Positions 5,577 to 13,863 of a stretch of DNA of 20,306 bases are shown here, piece after piece. The DNA is taken from the NCBI GenBank assembly GCA_903890595.1, contig CAITBU010000135.1:1-20306 (forward strand), written 5' to 3'. The position numbers and the translations under genes are program-made. The notes beneath the pieces are model-generated. The model searched no databases, was not told the origin of the DNA, and saw nothing but the letters and a program-made list of their open reading frames with translations. This DNA comes from an uncultured Holophagaceae bacterium. Lineage in GTDB: Bacteria; Acidobacteriota; Holophagae; Holophagales; Holophagaceae. Position 1 is the first letter of the stretch; every line of letters starts with the position of its first letter.

Positions 5577-8183
5577 CTAGAGGCCCAAGGAGGGCTGCTC
5601 ACCACTCTCGTCAGGACCTGGGTGGGCCAGCTCGATCTCCGGCAGGTCATCTTCCTCGTCCAGGGCCATGGCGCTGGCATCGATCTTGGCCAGACCCACC
5701 ACCCGGTCATCGGCGCTGGCGAGCTTGAGCAGGCTCACGCCCTGCGCGGCTCGACCTGTCTTCCGGACCTCATCGATGAGGAAGCGGATGACCATGCCCT
5801 CCTGGCTGATGAGGAGGCAGCCTTCGCCGGGCTTGACGAGCTTGAAGCCCACCACGCGGCCGTTGCGGACCCCAGCCCGGATGTTGATGACACCCGTGCC
5901 ACCCCGACCCTGGAGCCGGTAGTGCTGGAGCATGCTCTGCTTGCCGAAGCCCTTTTCGCACACGGTGAGCAGCCGGCCATGGTCCTCGGTGCTCTTGTCG
6001 GGTTCCACGCCTTCCGGCAGGTCCGGCAGGGCGTCCGCCACTTCCATGTCCACAATGTTGTCGCCCTTGGCCAACTTCATGCCGCGCACGCCCGTGGTGG
6101 CACGACCTGTGGCCCGGACATCCTCCTCAGAGAAGCGGATGGCCTTGCCCAGGGCCGTGGCCAGGACAATCTGCTGCTGGCCCGTGGAGCGGCGCACCGC
6201 CACCAGGCTGTTGTCGTCGTCAATGTTGAGGGCGATGAGACCATTGGCGCGGATGTTGGCGTAGGCCGCCAGGCTGCTGCGCTTCACGGTGCCGTCGCTG
6301 GTGGCAAACACCAGGCACTCCCCCTCAGGGAAGTCCCGGATGGCCATGAGCGTGACCACACTCTCCCCATCCTTCAGGGAGATGAGGTTCCGGATGTGCT
6401 TGCCCCGGGTGGAGGCGGCGGCTTCCGGTAGGTCGTAAACCTTGAGTGCGTAGACAATGCCCTTATCCGTGAAGGCCATGAGGGTGTCGTGAGCCTTGGT
6501 GATGAAGAGCTGCTCGACGAAGTCCTCGTCCTTGGTCTTCATGCCGACCTTGCCCTTGCCCCCGCGGCGCTGGCGGCGGTAGGCGTTCAGGTCGGTCCGC
6601 TTGATGTAGCCGGCCTTGGACATGGTGACGACCATGGGATCGTCGGGGACCACGTCCTCCATCCGGATCTCGCCGGTGTAGCCGACGATCTCGGTGCGGC
6701 GATCGTTGCCGAACTGCTCTGCCACCTGCTGCAGCTCTTCTTTGATGACCTTGAGCAGGAGCTCCTCGCTGGCCAGGATGGCCCGGAGTTTGGCGAGGAT
6801 CTTCTCGATCTCGGCCAGCTCTTCCAGGATCTTGTCCCGCTCCAGGCCTGTGAGGCGCTGGAGACGCATGTCCAGGATGGCCTGGGCCTGCTTGTCTGAT
6901 AGGCAGAGGCCGGGGTCCTTCTTGAGGGCTGCGGCGGCGGCAAAGGCACCCGCCATGAGGCCCGCCTTGGCATCCTCGGGGTTCTTGGCGGCGCGGATCA
7001 GCTTGATGACTGCATCCAGGTGGTCCAGGGCGATCTTGAGGCCCATGAGGATGTGGTGCCGGTCTTCGGCCTTCCGGAGCTGGAAGAGGGTGCGGCGGGT
7101 GACCACCTCGCGGCGGAAGCCGATAAACTCCTGCAGGATCTCCCGGAGGGTGCAGACCCGGGGCTGCCCATTGACGATGGTCAGCATGGTGATGGGGAAG
7201 CTGTTCTGAAGCTGGGTCTGCTGGTAGAGCTGGTTGAGCACGATGTCGCTGGGCTCGTTCTTCTTTAGCTCCACCACCAGGCGGATGCCTTCCCGGTCGC
7301 TCTCATCGCGCAAGTCACTGATACCATCGATCTTCTTCTCTCGAACAAGCTCGGCAATCTTCTCGATGAGGGTGGACTTGTTGACCTGGTAGGGCAGCTC
7401 GGTGAAGACAATCTGCTCCCGATCGCCAGCCCTGCGAATCTGCTCAACGTGGGACTTGGCGCGCACCACACAGCGGCCACGGCCCGTGCGGTAGGCGTCC
7501 ACCACACCCTCGGTGCCCAGCATGAGGCCACCACCGGGGAAGTCGGGGCCCTTGACGTGGGCCATGAGGCCATCGAAGCCGGTCTCCGGGTGCTCGATCA
7601 AGGTGACCAGGGCCGCGCAGCACTCCCGCAGGTTGTGGGGCGGGATGCTGGTGGCCATGCCCACGGCGATGCCCTGGGAGCCGTTGACCAGCAGGTTCGG
7701 GAAGCGGGCGGGCAGGACGAGGGGTTCCTCCATGCTGCCGTCGTAGTTGGGGCCGAAGTCCACCGTGTCCTGGTCGATGTCACCCATCAGCTCGTTGGCG
7801 AGCCGAGACAGGCGAGCCTCGGTGTAGCGCATGGCCGCTGCGGAATCACCATCGATGGAGCCGAAGTTCCCCTGGCCATCCACCAACACGTGGCGCATGG
7901 AAAAGGGCTGGGCCATACGGACCAAAGTGTCGTAGATGGCTGAGTCGCCATGGGGATGGTACTTACCCATCACATCACCCACGGTGCGGGCGGACTTCTT
8001 GTAGGCCCGGTTCCACTCGTTGCCTGATTCCTTCATGGCGAACATGACCCGGCGATGCACCGGCTTGAGGCCATCCCGGACGTCGGGCAGGGCCCGGCCG
8101 ACGATGACACTCATCGCATAGTCCAGATAGGACTTGCGCATCTCTTTTTCGATTTCCAGGGGTTCGATACGGTTCTGGGTCAT
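5577..8183 (-). CDS. gyrA: DNA gyrase subunit A
   Basis: Breakage-reunion subunit of gyrase, acting with GyrB as an A2B2 complex to introduce negative supercoils. 868 residues, normal length. Active-site Tyr120 is in AAAMRYTEARLS. The region that governs quinolone binding reads GDVMGKYHPHGDSAIYDT, with Ser81 and Asp85 at the places of E. coli Ser83 and Asp87, i.e. the susceptible type. The GyrA box QRRGGKG, needed for DNA wrapping, stands at the start of the C-terminal beta-pinwheel near residue 560. The C-terminus ends in an acidic tail with DEEDD. It is downstream of gyrB on the same strand, separated by a 152-bp spacer with two hairpins and a parS site; one hairpin ends 11 nt before the ATG and may affect translation. 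No strong Shine-Dalgarno is seen (CGAGAG is the best candidate). Confidence 0.98.
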   Translation of the reverse strand: MTQNRIEPLEIEKEMRKSYLDYAMSVIVGRALPDVRDGLKPVHRRVMFAMKESGNEWNRAYKKSARTVGDVMGKYHPHGDSAIYDTLVRMAQPFSMRHVLVDGQGNFGSIDGDSAAAMRYTEARLSRLANELMGDIDQDTVDFGPNYDGSMEEPLVLPARFPNLLVNGSQGIAVGMATSIPPHNLRECCAALVTLIEHPETGFDGLMAHVKGPDFPGGGLMLGTEGVVDAYRTGRGRCVVRAKSHVEQIRRAGDREQIVFTELPYQVNKSTLIEKIAELVREKKIDGISDLRDESDREGIRLVVELKKNEPSDIVLNQLYQQTQLQNSFPITMLTIVNGQPRVCTLREILQEFIGFRREVVTRRTLFQLRKAEDRHHILMGLKIALDHLDAVIKLIRAAKNPEDAKAGLMAGAFAAAAALKKDPGLCLSDKQAQAILDMRLQRLTGLERDKILEELAEIEKILAKLRAILASEELLLKVIKEELQQVAEQFGNDRRTEIVGYTGEIRMEDVVPDDPMVVTMSKAGYIKRTDLNAYRRQRRGGKGKVGMKTKDEDFVEQLFITKAHDTLMAFTDKGIVYALKVYDLPEAAASTRGKHIRNLISLKDGESVVTLMAIRDFPEGECLVFATSDGTVKRSSLAAYANIRANGLIALNIDDDNSLVAVRRSTGQQQIVLATALGKAIRFSEEDVRATGRATTGVRGMKLAKGDNIVDMEVADALPDLPEGVEPDKSTEDHGRLLTVCEKGFGKQSMLQHYRLQGRGGTGVINIRAGVRNGRVVGFKLVKPGEGCLLISQEGMVIRFLIDEVRKTGRAAQGVSLLKLASADDRVVGLAKIDASAMALDEEDDLPEIELAHPGPDESGEQPSLGL

Positions 8184-8194
8184 GGTCTCTCGTT

Positions 8195-8227
8195 ACACAG
8201 GAATCGGCCGTTGGCCGATTCCTGTGT
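8195..8227. repeat. 15-bp perfect inverted repeat directly upstream of gyrA
   Basis: Arms ACACAGGAATCGGCC (8195-8209) and GGCCGATTCCTGTGT (8213-8227) pair without mismatch around a 3-nt loop. In the gyrB-gyrA transcript the hairpin ends 11 nt before the gyrA start codon, next to the ribosome-binding region. There is no T-run. It may set gyrA translation, separate or protect the two mRNAs, or bind a protein as DNA. Confidence 0.75.
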
Positions 8228-8266
8228 TGATACAAATGAAAGGGATTTACAGGGCTGGATCATTAG

Positions 8267-8282
8267 GGTTCCACGTGGAACA
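8267..8282. promoter_or_regulatory. parS: parS centromere site in the gyrB-gyrA spacer
   Basis: GGTTCCACGTGGAACA matches the parS consensus TGTTCCACGTGGAACA at 15 of 16 positions, with a perfect 14-bp palindromic core GTTCCACGTGGAAC. ParB nucleates here and the ParA/ParB system and SMC then organise the origin region. It lies between the two hairpins of this spacer, about 4 kb from the candidate origin. The 16-mer is identical to the copy in mnmE. Confidence 0.88.
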
Positions 8283-8304
8283 GTTCTGGGGTTGTTAACT
8301 CACG

Positions 8305-8331
8305 CGGAATTTGGCCGAAGGTCAAATTCCG
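8305..8331. repeat. Inverted repeat just after gyrB
   Basis: Arms CGGAATTTG (8305-8313) and CAAATTCCG (8323-8331), then one mismatch and two more G-C pairs, enclose a GAA loop. It begins 5 nt beyond the gyrB stop on the minus strand. No clear T-run follows, so it is at best a weak terminator or an mRNA 3'-end stabiliser. Like the hairpin at 8195-8227, its arms carry GGAAT and a central GGCC. Confidence 0.6.
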
Positions 8332-8335
8332 TTGA

Positions 8336-10885
8336 TCAAATGTCAATGTTCTCAGCCAACAAGGCGTTGGTCTCGATGAAGCGACGGCGGGGTTCCACAG
8401 CATCGCCCATGAGAATGGTGAAGATCTCGTCGGCTTCCACGGCATCATCCACCCGCACCTGCAGGAGGGTGCGTCGCTCGGGGTCCATGGTCGTCTCCCA
8501 GAGCTGCTCGGGGTTCATCTCACCCAGGCCCTTGTAGCGCTGGATGCTCAGGCCCCGCTTGCCCTCTTCCATGACCACCACCAACATGGCCTCAGGATTG
8601 GTGAAGACGTGCTCCTTGCCCAGCTTCGGGGCCTCGTCGGCCTCCTCTTCCTTGGCGCCTTCTTTGGTGTCCTTGAGGCGGCGGAGCTTCAGCTCGCCAC
8701 CCTTGTAGGGGGCCAGCTCAACATGGAGGGCCGCCAAGCGGCGGAACTCGCCCCAGAGGGCAACCTGGACATCGAGCCAGAGGGTGATGGGGCGACTCAG
8801 GTGCATGCGCACCACCCGCAGCCGGTGCGTGGCGGGAACCAGGGTCGGTGCCTCGCCCTCAACGTCCGGTGGGATCTCCAGAGCTTCGGTGCTCTCCACT
8901 TCGCAGGTGCCGAGGCCCTGCTTAACGATCACAGCACCCAGGCGCTCCAGGTTGGCGCGGTCCAGGAAGAGATCCGGGTCAAGGAGTCCTTCTGCGAGGA
9001 GAGCGTCCACCAGGGGCCGGGCATAGCCGCGGCGATCCAGCTTGGCGTAGAGCTGTTGGACCTCTCCCCAGCGCTTCAAGCCGCGCACAAGGACCGCGCC
9101 CTTTTGCTCGCTGCCATCGGGAAGGGTCAGGCTCCAGCCATCCAGGGCCTTCTGGAAGAGGAACTCCTCCAGGGCCCGCTCGTCCTTGAGGTATTTCTCT
9201 GTCTTGCCCTTCTTCACCTTGAAGAGGGGGGGCTGGGCGATATACAAGTGACCCCGCTCCACCAGTTCCGGCATCTGGCGGTAGAAGAAAGTGAGCAACA
9301 GGGTGCGGATATGAGAACCATCCACGTCAGCGTCCGTCATGAGGACGACCTTGTGGTAGCGCAGGTTTTCGACCTTGAACTCATCCTTGCCGATGCCCGT
9401 ACCCAAGGCCTGGATGAGCACCCGTAGCTCGTTGTGGCCCAGGATCTTGTCGAAGCGGGCCTTCTCAACATTCAGCACCTTGCCCTTGAGGGGCAGGATG
9501 GCCTGAGTGGCGCGGTGGCGGCCCTGCTTGGCGCTGCCGCCGGCGGAGTCGCCCTCCACCAGGAAGATCTCACTGAGGGCTGGGTCCTTCTCTTGGCAGT
9601 CGGCCAGCTTGCCCGGCAGGCCGCCCCCATCCAGGGCTCCCTTGCGGCGGGTCAGCTCGCGAGCGCGGCGGGCAGCCTCGCGGGCCCGGGCGGCCTCGAT
9701 GGCCTTCTCCAGGATGGCCTTGGCCTCCCGGGGATTCTCCTCGAAGAAGCTGGACAGCTTCTCGTAGACAATGGTCTGGACGACGCCCTTCACTTCGCTG
9801 GACACCAACTTGTCTTTGGTCTGGCTGGAAAACTTGGGATCAGGAACCTTGGCACTAATTACGGCCGTCAGACCCTCGCGCACATCCTCGCCCGATAGGC
9901 TGACTTTGGCGCTCTTCAGCAGGTTGTTCTTTTCCGCATAGGTGTTGATCACCCGGGTCATGGCGGCCCGGAAGCCCTCCAGGTGGGCGCCTCCGTCGCG
10001 GTTCCGGATGTTGTTCGTGAAGCAGTAGAGGGTCTCCTGGTAGGTGTCGTTCCACTGGAGGGCCACTTCCACGGTGGTGTCCTGCTTCTCGTCCTTGATG
10101 AAGATCGGCGGCTTGTGGAGAGGCACCTTGTTGCGGTTCAGGTGCTCGACGAAGGCGCTGATGCCACCGGCATTCATGAAGTCGTGGGTGTCACCGGTAC
10201 GCTCGTCCGTGATGCGGATGTGGACGCCCTGGTTCAGGTAACTCAACTCCCGGAGCCGCTGGCTCAGGGTCTCGAAGCTGAAGTCCAGGATGTTGTTGAA
10301 CACCTCGGGATCAGGCAGGAAGCGCACCCGGGTGCCCCGCCTGGCCGCGGGGCCAACCCTGGCCAGGGGTGCAACCGCCTTGCCCTGCTTGAAGGTCATG
10401 GCGTACTCCTGCCCGTCCTTCCACACGGTCAGCCAGAGTGTGGCGGAGAGTGCATTCACGCAGGACACACCCACGCCATGCAGGCCGCCAGACACCTTGT
10501 AGGCGTTCTTGCCGTCGGTGCTGGTGTTGTCGAACTTCCCGCCCGCGTGCAGCACGGTCATGATCACTTCGGCGGCGCTGCGGCCCTCTTCGCGGTGGAT
10601 ATCCACCGGAATGCCCCGGCCGTTGTCGTCCACACTACAGCTGCCGTCGCCATGCAGAATCACGTCGACGCGCGTGCAGAACCCCGCCAGGGCCTCATCG
10701 ATGGCGTTGTCCACCACCTCGTAGACCATGTGGTGGAGCCCGCTTCCATCATCGGTGTCGCCGATGTACATGCCGGGGCGCTTGCGCACCGCCTCGAGGT
10801 CTCTCAGGACCGTGATGTTCTCGGCTGTGTAGCTATCGGTTTCCGTGGGGGTGTGAACTCGTGCGCTCGGTGCTTCTGCTGACAT
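8336..10885 (-). CDS. gyrB: DNA gyrase subunit B
   Basis: ATPase subunit of gyrase. 849 residues, starting at the ATG at 10885; the TTG just before it is not preferred. The GHKL ATPase domain shows Glu56 and Asn60 in YEVVDNAIDEAL and the GGLHGVGVS loop at 133-141. The Toprim domain has Glu444 in VEGDSAGG and the metal acids of DADVDGSHI from Asp518. Between Toprim and the C-terminus there is a long extra segment (roughly residues 560-750), as in the longer gram-negative GyrB proteins such as that of E. coli. The end, RRRFIETNALLAENIDI, is the standard GyrB tail. It lies 49 bp downstream of dnaN in the dnaA-dnaN-gyrB-gyrA series. Confidence 0.98.
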   Translation of the reverse strand: MSAEAPSARVHTPTETDSYTAENITVLRDLEAVRKRPGMYIGDTDDGSGLHHMVYEVVDNAIDEALAGFCTRVDVILHGDGSCSVDDNGRGIPVDIHREEGRSAAEVIMTVLHAGGKFDNTSTDGKNAYKVSGGLHGVGVSCVNALSATLWLTVWKDGQEYAMTFKQGKAVAPLARVGPAARRGTRVRFLPDPEVFNNILDFSFETLSQRLRELSYLNQGVHIRITDERTGDTHDFMNAGGISAFVEHLNRNKVPLHKPPIFIKDEKQDTTVEVALQWNDTYQETLYCFTNNIRNRDGGAHLEGFRAAMTRVINTYAEKNNLLKSAKVSLSGEDVREGLTAVISAKVPDPKFSSQTKDKLVSSEVKGVVQTIVYEKLSSFFEENPREAKAILEKAIEAARAREAARRARELTRRKGALDGGGLPGKLADCQEKDPALSEIFLVEGDSAGGSAKQGRHRATQAILPLKGKVLNVEKARFDKILGHNELRVLIQALGTGIGKDEFKVENLRYHKVVLMTDADVDGSHIRTLLLTFFYRQMPELVERGHLYIAQPPLFKVKKGKTEKYLKDERALEEFLFQKALDGWSLTLPDGSEQKGAVLVRGLKRWGEVQQLYAKLDRRGYARPLVDALLAEGLLDPDLFLDRANLERLGAVIVKQGLGTCEVESTEALEIPPDVEGEAPTLVPATHRLRVVRMHLSRPITLWLDVQVALWGEFRRLAALHVELAPYKGGELKLRRLKDTKEGAKEEEADEAPKLGKEHVFTNPEAMLVVVMEEGKRGLSIQRYKGLGEMNPEQLWETTMDPERRTLLQVRVDDAVEADEIFTILMGDAVEPRRRFIETNALLAENIDI

Positions 10886-10934
10886 CAAGACTCGCTTTAT
10901 CGTGGTTCGGTGGACTGCGGGTGGTCAGCGCAGA

Positions 10935-12068
10935 TCAGGCCTGGGCGCTGTTGGCGAAACGGACGGGCATCAGGACGTAGCGGAAGCTGAAGTCCTCGAG
11001 GCTGGGGCTCATGAAGACGCCTTGGCCCACTTCGTCCTTGAACTGGTACACGACCTCTTCGCCAGGCAGCCGCTCCAGCAGCTCGGTGAGGTAGTCGATG
11101 TTGAAGGCCAGCTCGAAAGGCTGCTCTTCGCCTGAGAACGGCAGGGTCGCCTGGTTCACGCCCTCGTCGGGGTGCTGGAAGACCGTGCGCAGGTTGGGGA
11201 ATTCGTAGAAAAGACGGACGTTCTTGTTGTAGTCGTCCTTCTTCAGGCCGACAAAGCGCAGGGTGCGCAGGAAGCCTTCCCGGTCCACGATCACCCGCTT
11301 GGGCAGCTCGGCCGGAAGAACCTTTTCGTAGGCGGGATAGTTGCCCGTCACCAGGCGGGTGCTGAACTTGAGGCCCGGCTGGTCGAGGAACAGCGTGGTC
11401 CCATCCCAGCAGAGCTCGACTTCGCCCTCGTCGCCGAGGAGGGTGGGGATCAGATCGAGGGCCCGCTTGGGCACGATCAGGCGGACATCGTCCTTGAGGC
11501 TCGTCTCACAGGGCACTTCGGCCACTGCGAGGCGGAAACCGTCCGTGGAGACGACGCGGACGTGGTGCTTGGACAGATGCAGCAGGACGGCCGAGAGTGT
11601 CGGCTTGGTGGCGTCCCGGCTCACCGCGATGGCACCCAGCTGGATGGCGCGCTTGAGGCGCAGCACGGGGATCCGCACCACCGGCAGGTCCTGGTTGGGG
11701 GAGGGCAGCTCGGGGAAGCCTTCGCCGGGCTGGATGTTGTGCTCGGAGTTCATGCCCTTGGCGCGCAGCCACAGGCGGCCGCCGGCTTCGGGGCACTCAA
11801 GGCTGAGGATGCCCTCAGGGAACACTCGGACAGTCTCGATGAACTTCTTCCCGGGAACAGCCATGGTCCACTGCCCCTGGCCTTCACCGGGAACGGTGGC
11901 TTCGAAGGCCAGCTCCATGTCCGTCGCCTTGAGGACGACTTCCTTGGGACGAACGTCCACGAGGATGTGCTGGAGGATGGGAAGGGTGACCCGTCGGTCC
12001 AGGGCATGCCGCAACAGGGCCAGTGTCCGGTCCAGACGTTCCTTAGAAACCTGTAACTGAAGACTCAT
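10935..12068 (-). CDS. dnaN: DNA polymerase III sliding clamp (beta subunit)
   Basis: Ring-shaped dimer that tethers DNA polymerase III to DNA and recruits repair and Hda-type proteins. 377 residues, typical length, spanning three similar clamp domains. Family marks include PILQHILVDV near residue 30, TDGFRLAV in the middle, and the C-terminal YVLMPVR, the conserved end that forms part of the partner-binding pocket. The ATG at 12068 follows AAGGGTG at short spacing. It is downstream of dnaA across the 215-bp spacer that I propose as oriC. Confidence 0.97.
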   Translation of the reverse strand: MSLQLQVSKERLDRTLALLRHALDRRVTLPILQHILVDVRPKEVVLKATDMELAFEATVPGEGQGQWTMAVPGKKFIETVRVFPEGILSLECPEAGGRLWLRAKGMNSEHNIQPGEGFPELPSPNQDLPVVRIPVLRLKRAIQLGAIAVSRDATKPTLSAVLLHLSKHHVRVVSTDGFRLAVAEVPCETSLKDDVRLIVPKRALDLIPTLLGDEGEVELCWDGTTLFLDQPGLKFSTRLVTGNYPAYEKVLPAELPKRVIVDREGFLRTLRFVGLKKDDYNKNVRLFYEFPNLRTVFQHPDEGVNQATLPFSGEEQPFELAFNIDYLTELLERLPGEEVVYQFKDEVGQGVFMSPSLEDFSFRYVLMPVRFANSAQA

Positions 12069-12123
12069 GTATCACCCTTGATGATGCTGAGGAGCGGGGC
12101 AACCTGTGGAAAGGCTTGTCAAA

Positions 12124-12134
12124 CCCCTATCCTA
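12124..12134 (-). promoter_or_regulatory. Candidate -10 element of dnaN
   Basis: Minus-strand TAGGATAGGGG, identical to the element before glyA, lies 55 nt upstream of the dnaN start. No convincing -35 was found at 16-18 nt. A TTGACA (12122-12117) lies just downstream but lacks a matching -10. Confidence 0.3.
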
Positions 12135-12255
12135 CCGGACTTTCCCTGCTCAGGACAGGCTGTGGAAAGGGGCCTGGAAAGGGCACAAGGGGGTCGCACA
12201 TCCCCGGACGGTTCCCCCAGGAAGGGCCCATTGTGGACTGGGACCGCACCCGCCC

Positions 12256-12264
12256 TGTGGATAA
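12256..12264 (+). promoter_or_regulatory. Consensus DnaA box
   Basis: TGTGGATAA is the exact reverse complement of the classic box TTATCCACA. It lies 20 nt from the dnaA stop and borders the A+T-rich stretch. Confidence 0.8.
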
Positions 12265-12283
12265 CGACAAAACATGAATCAAA

Positions 12284-13657
12284 TCAGTGAATGCTGTTCA
12301 AGAGGGCCTGGACCATCCTGTGGAATTCGGGATCCCGCTTCATGCGCTCCCGCACGGACCCGATGGCATTCATCACCGTCGAGTGGTGCATGTTGAAGGC
12401 TCGGCCGATGTCGGTGAAGGCCTGGGAGGCAATTTCCCGGGCGAGGTACATGGCGACCTGGCGGGGCAGGAGGATGGCCTGCGTCCGGGAGCGCTTCTTC
12501 ATGAGGTCGGCGAAGGAGACATTGAAGGTCTCTGCGGTCATGCGGTAGATGCGCTCGGGTGGGATGGGGGCGGAGGCCTCCTCGCCACTCTGGCCCTGGA
12601 AGGCCGCGTGGGCCACCTCCAGGGTGGGCGGGATCCCCAGCAGGCTGGCCTGGAAGATCACCCGGGTCAGGAAGCCCTCCAGGTCGCGCACGCTCCCCTT
12701 GGCCTTGTGGGCGATGAAGGTGAGCACGTCCTCGGGGATGGGGGGCACATTGCGGAAGTCCGCATCCTCGAGCTTTTTCCGCAGGATGGCGATGCGGGTC
12801 TCGAAGTCGGGGGGCTGAATGTCGGCGGTGAGGCCCCACTTGAAGCGCGTGATGAGCCGCTCGTGGCAGCCTTCGAGCTTCTGGGGGGGCTTGTCGGAGG
12901 TGATGACGATCTGCTTCCCGTGCTGGAGCAGGTGCTCAAGGATGTAGAAGATTTCCTCCTGGGTTCGCTCCATCTTCCCCAGGGTCTGCACGTCGTCCAG
13001 CAGGAGCACGTCGTTCTGTTGGTATTTCTTGCGCATCGGCTCGGTGTTCTTGACCCGGATGGCCACCGTCAGCTCGTTGAAGAAGTTGTCGACCTTGACG
13101 TAGGCCACCCGCAGTCCTGGGTGGCGTTCCAACAAGCCCTTGCCGATCCCCACCATCAAGTGGGTCTTGCCGAGACCTGTGCCGCCATAGATAAACAGCG
13201 GGTTCATGCTCAGGTGGGTTGCCGCTTTGCCGTGGTTGTCCACCACCGCGCGGGCCGCCGCGAATGCCAGCTGGCTACCGGGGCCCACCACGAAGCGGTC
13301 CAGGGTGTAGCGGTTGAAGAGAGAGGGCAGCGCCGCCTGGCCCTCGGCGGCCTCCACGGGGGCCGCTGCTGCACGCTTGGCGGGCTTGGACGCGGCCTTG
13401 GGGGCCCCGTCCACCCGGAACTCCAGACGGAGGTCGGCCAGACCAGCCAGGGCCAGGGCATCGCTGAATTCCTCAGGCAACTGCTGCTCGATCCACAGCT
13501 TGGCGGCCGCGCTGGGCACCTGGACCCACAGGGTTCCATCCTTCACCTGAAGGGGCGCACAGGGGGCGATCCACTCGCGGAAGCTGGCCTCGGGAAGCTG
13601 CTTGGCCAAGCCTTGGCGGATGGTGTCCCAGAGGGCTGCGGGGTCTGTCGAACGCAT
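12284..13657 (-). CDS. dnaA: Chromosomal replication initiator DnaA
   Basis: AAA+ ATPase that binds DnaA boxes and opens the origin. 457 residues from the ATG at 13657 (MRSTDPAALW), which matches the usual N-terminus; the frame is open 39 codons further up without family similarity. Domain I is residues 1-80, with a Pro/Ala-rich linker near 85-110. The AAA+ domain has Walker A GGTGLGKT (158-165) and Walker B LLLDDVQ (218-224). Domain IV carries Arg399 in LPRQ, but its recognition helix reads MHHSTV (423-428), where the usual motif is DHTTV, so the box-contacting Asp is His and a Thr is Ser. It is the first gene of the leftward arm and diverges from rpmH. Confidence 0.97.
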   Translation of the reverse strand: MRSTDPAALWDTIRQGLAKQLPEASFREWIAPCAPLQVKDGTLWVQVPSAAAKLWIEQQLPEEFSDALALAGLADLRLEFRVDGAPKAASKPAKRAAAAPVEAAEGQAALPSLFNRYTLDRFVVGPGSQLAFAAARAVVDNHGKAATHLSMNPLFIYGGTGLGKTHLMVGIGKGLLERHPGLRVAYVKVDNFFNELTVAIRVKNTEPMRKKYQQNDVLLLDDVQTLGKMERTQEEIFYILEHLLQHGKQIVITSDKPPQKLEGCHERLITRFKWGLTADIQPPDFETRIAILRKKLEDADFRNVPPIPEDVLTFIAHKAKGSVRDLEGFLTRVIFQASLLGIPPTLEVAHAAFQGQSGEEASAPIPPERIYRMTAETFNVSFADLMKKRSRTQAILLPRQVAMYLAREIASQAFTDIGRAFNMHHSTVMNAIGSVRERMKRDPEFHRMVQALLNSIH

Positions 13658-13745
13658 CGTGTTCACCAGGAGGCGACCGCTGGGCGCGCCGTCGGCAGGG
13701 GCGCCACACGCGCTCCTGCCACGCCATGCTCGCGGGGGGGAACCC

Positions 13746-13772
13746 AATCTAGCATCCCGGGGGCGGGGATGC
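13746..13772 (-). promoter_or_regulatory. Possible dnaA promoter with overlapping palindrome
   Basis: Minus-strand TAGATT (13751-13746) followed by GGG is a -10-like element about 90 nt before the dnaA ATG. Directly upstream is an inverted repeat, GCATCCC (13752-13758) and GGGATGC (13766-13772), which would cover the spacer and the -35 region and so could be an operator. No good -35 sequence is seen. Speculative. Confidence 0.28.
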
Positions 13773-13788
13773 ATGGACGGAAATGCCC

Positions 13789-13817
13789 TTGAGTGAGGCG
13801 ATCCTCGCTGATATCGT
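13789..13817 (+). promoter_or_regulatory. Possible rpmH promoter
   Basis: TTGAGT (13789-13794) and TATCGT (13812-13817), 17 nt apart, each match the sigma-70 hexamers at four of six bases. The predicted start would be about 40 nt before the rpmH ATG. Confidence 0.4.
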
Positions 13818-13863
13818 TGAAGGTTCGTCCTCCTCCCCGGGAGGGGACCCCCGAGGTGGAATC

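Larger units (their letters stand above)
12069..12283. other. oriC: Candidate chromosomal replication origin (oriC)
   Basis: Spacer between dnaA and dnaN with no gene in it. Four TGTGGA cores lie on the plus strand: TGTGGAAAG at 12105 and 12161 (each within the 11-mer CTGTGGAAAGG), TGTGGACTG at 12232, and the perfect DnaA box TGTGGATAA at 12256. From 12261 the sequence turns A+T-rich (about one-third G+C over 40 bases, running into the end of dnaA), a candidate unwinding element. The location between divergent gene arms and between parS sites supports this. Origin activity itself is inferred. Confidence 0.65.

Noticed and set aside
12117..12122. Perfect TTGACA on the minus strand as a dnaN -35
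   Set aside because: The region 16-19 nt downstream is G+C-only with no -10-like hexamer.
12287..13792. 501-codon plus-strand open frame
   Set aside because: Antisense shadow of dnaA, produced by high G+C third positions.
13783..13863. 27-codon N-terminal extension of rpmH
   Set aside because: bL34 starts at MKRTFQP with its own GAGGTG site; the extension overlaps the likely promoter and leader.
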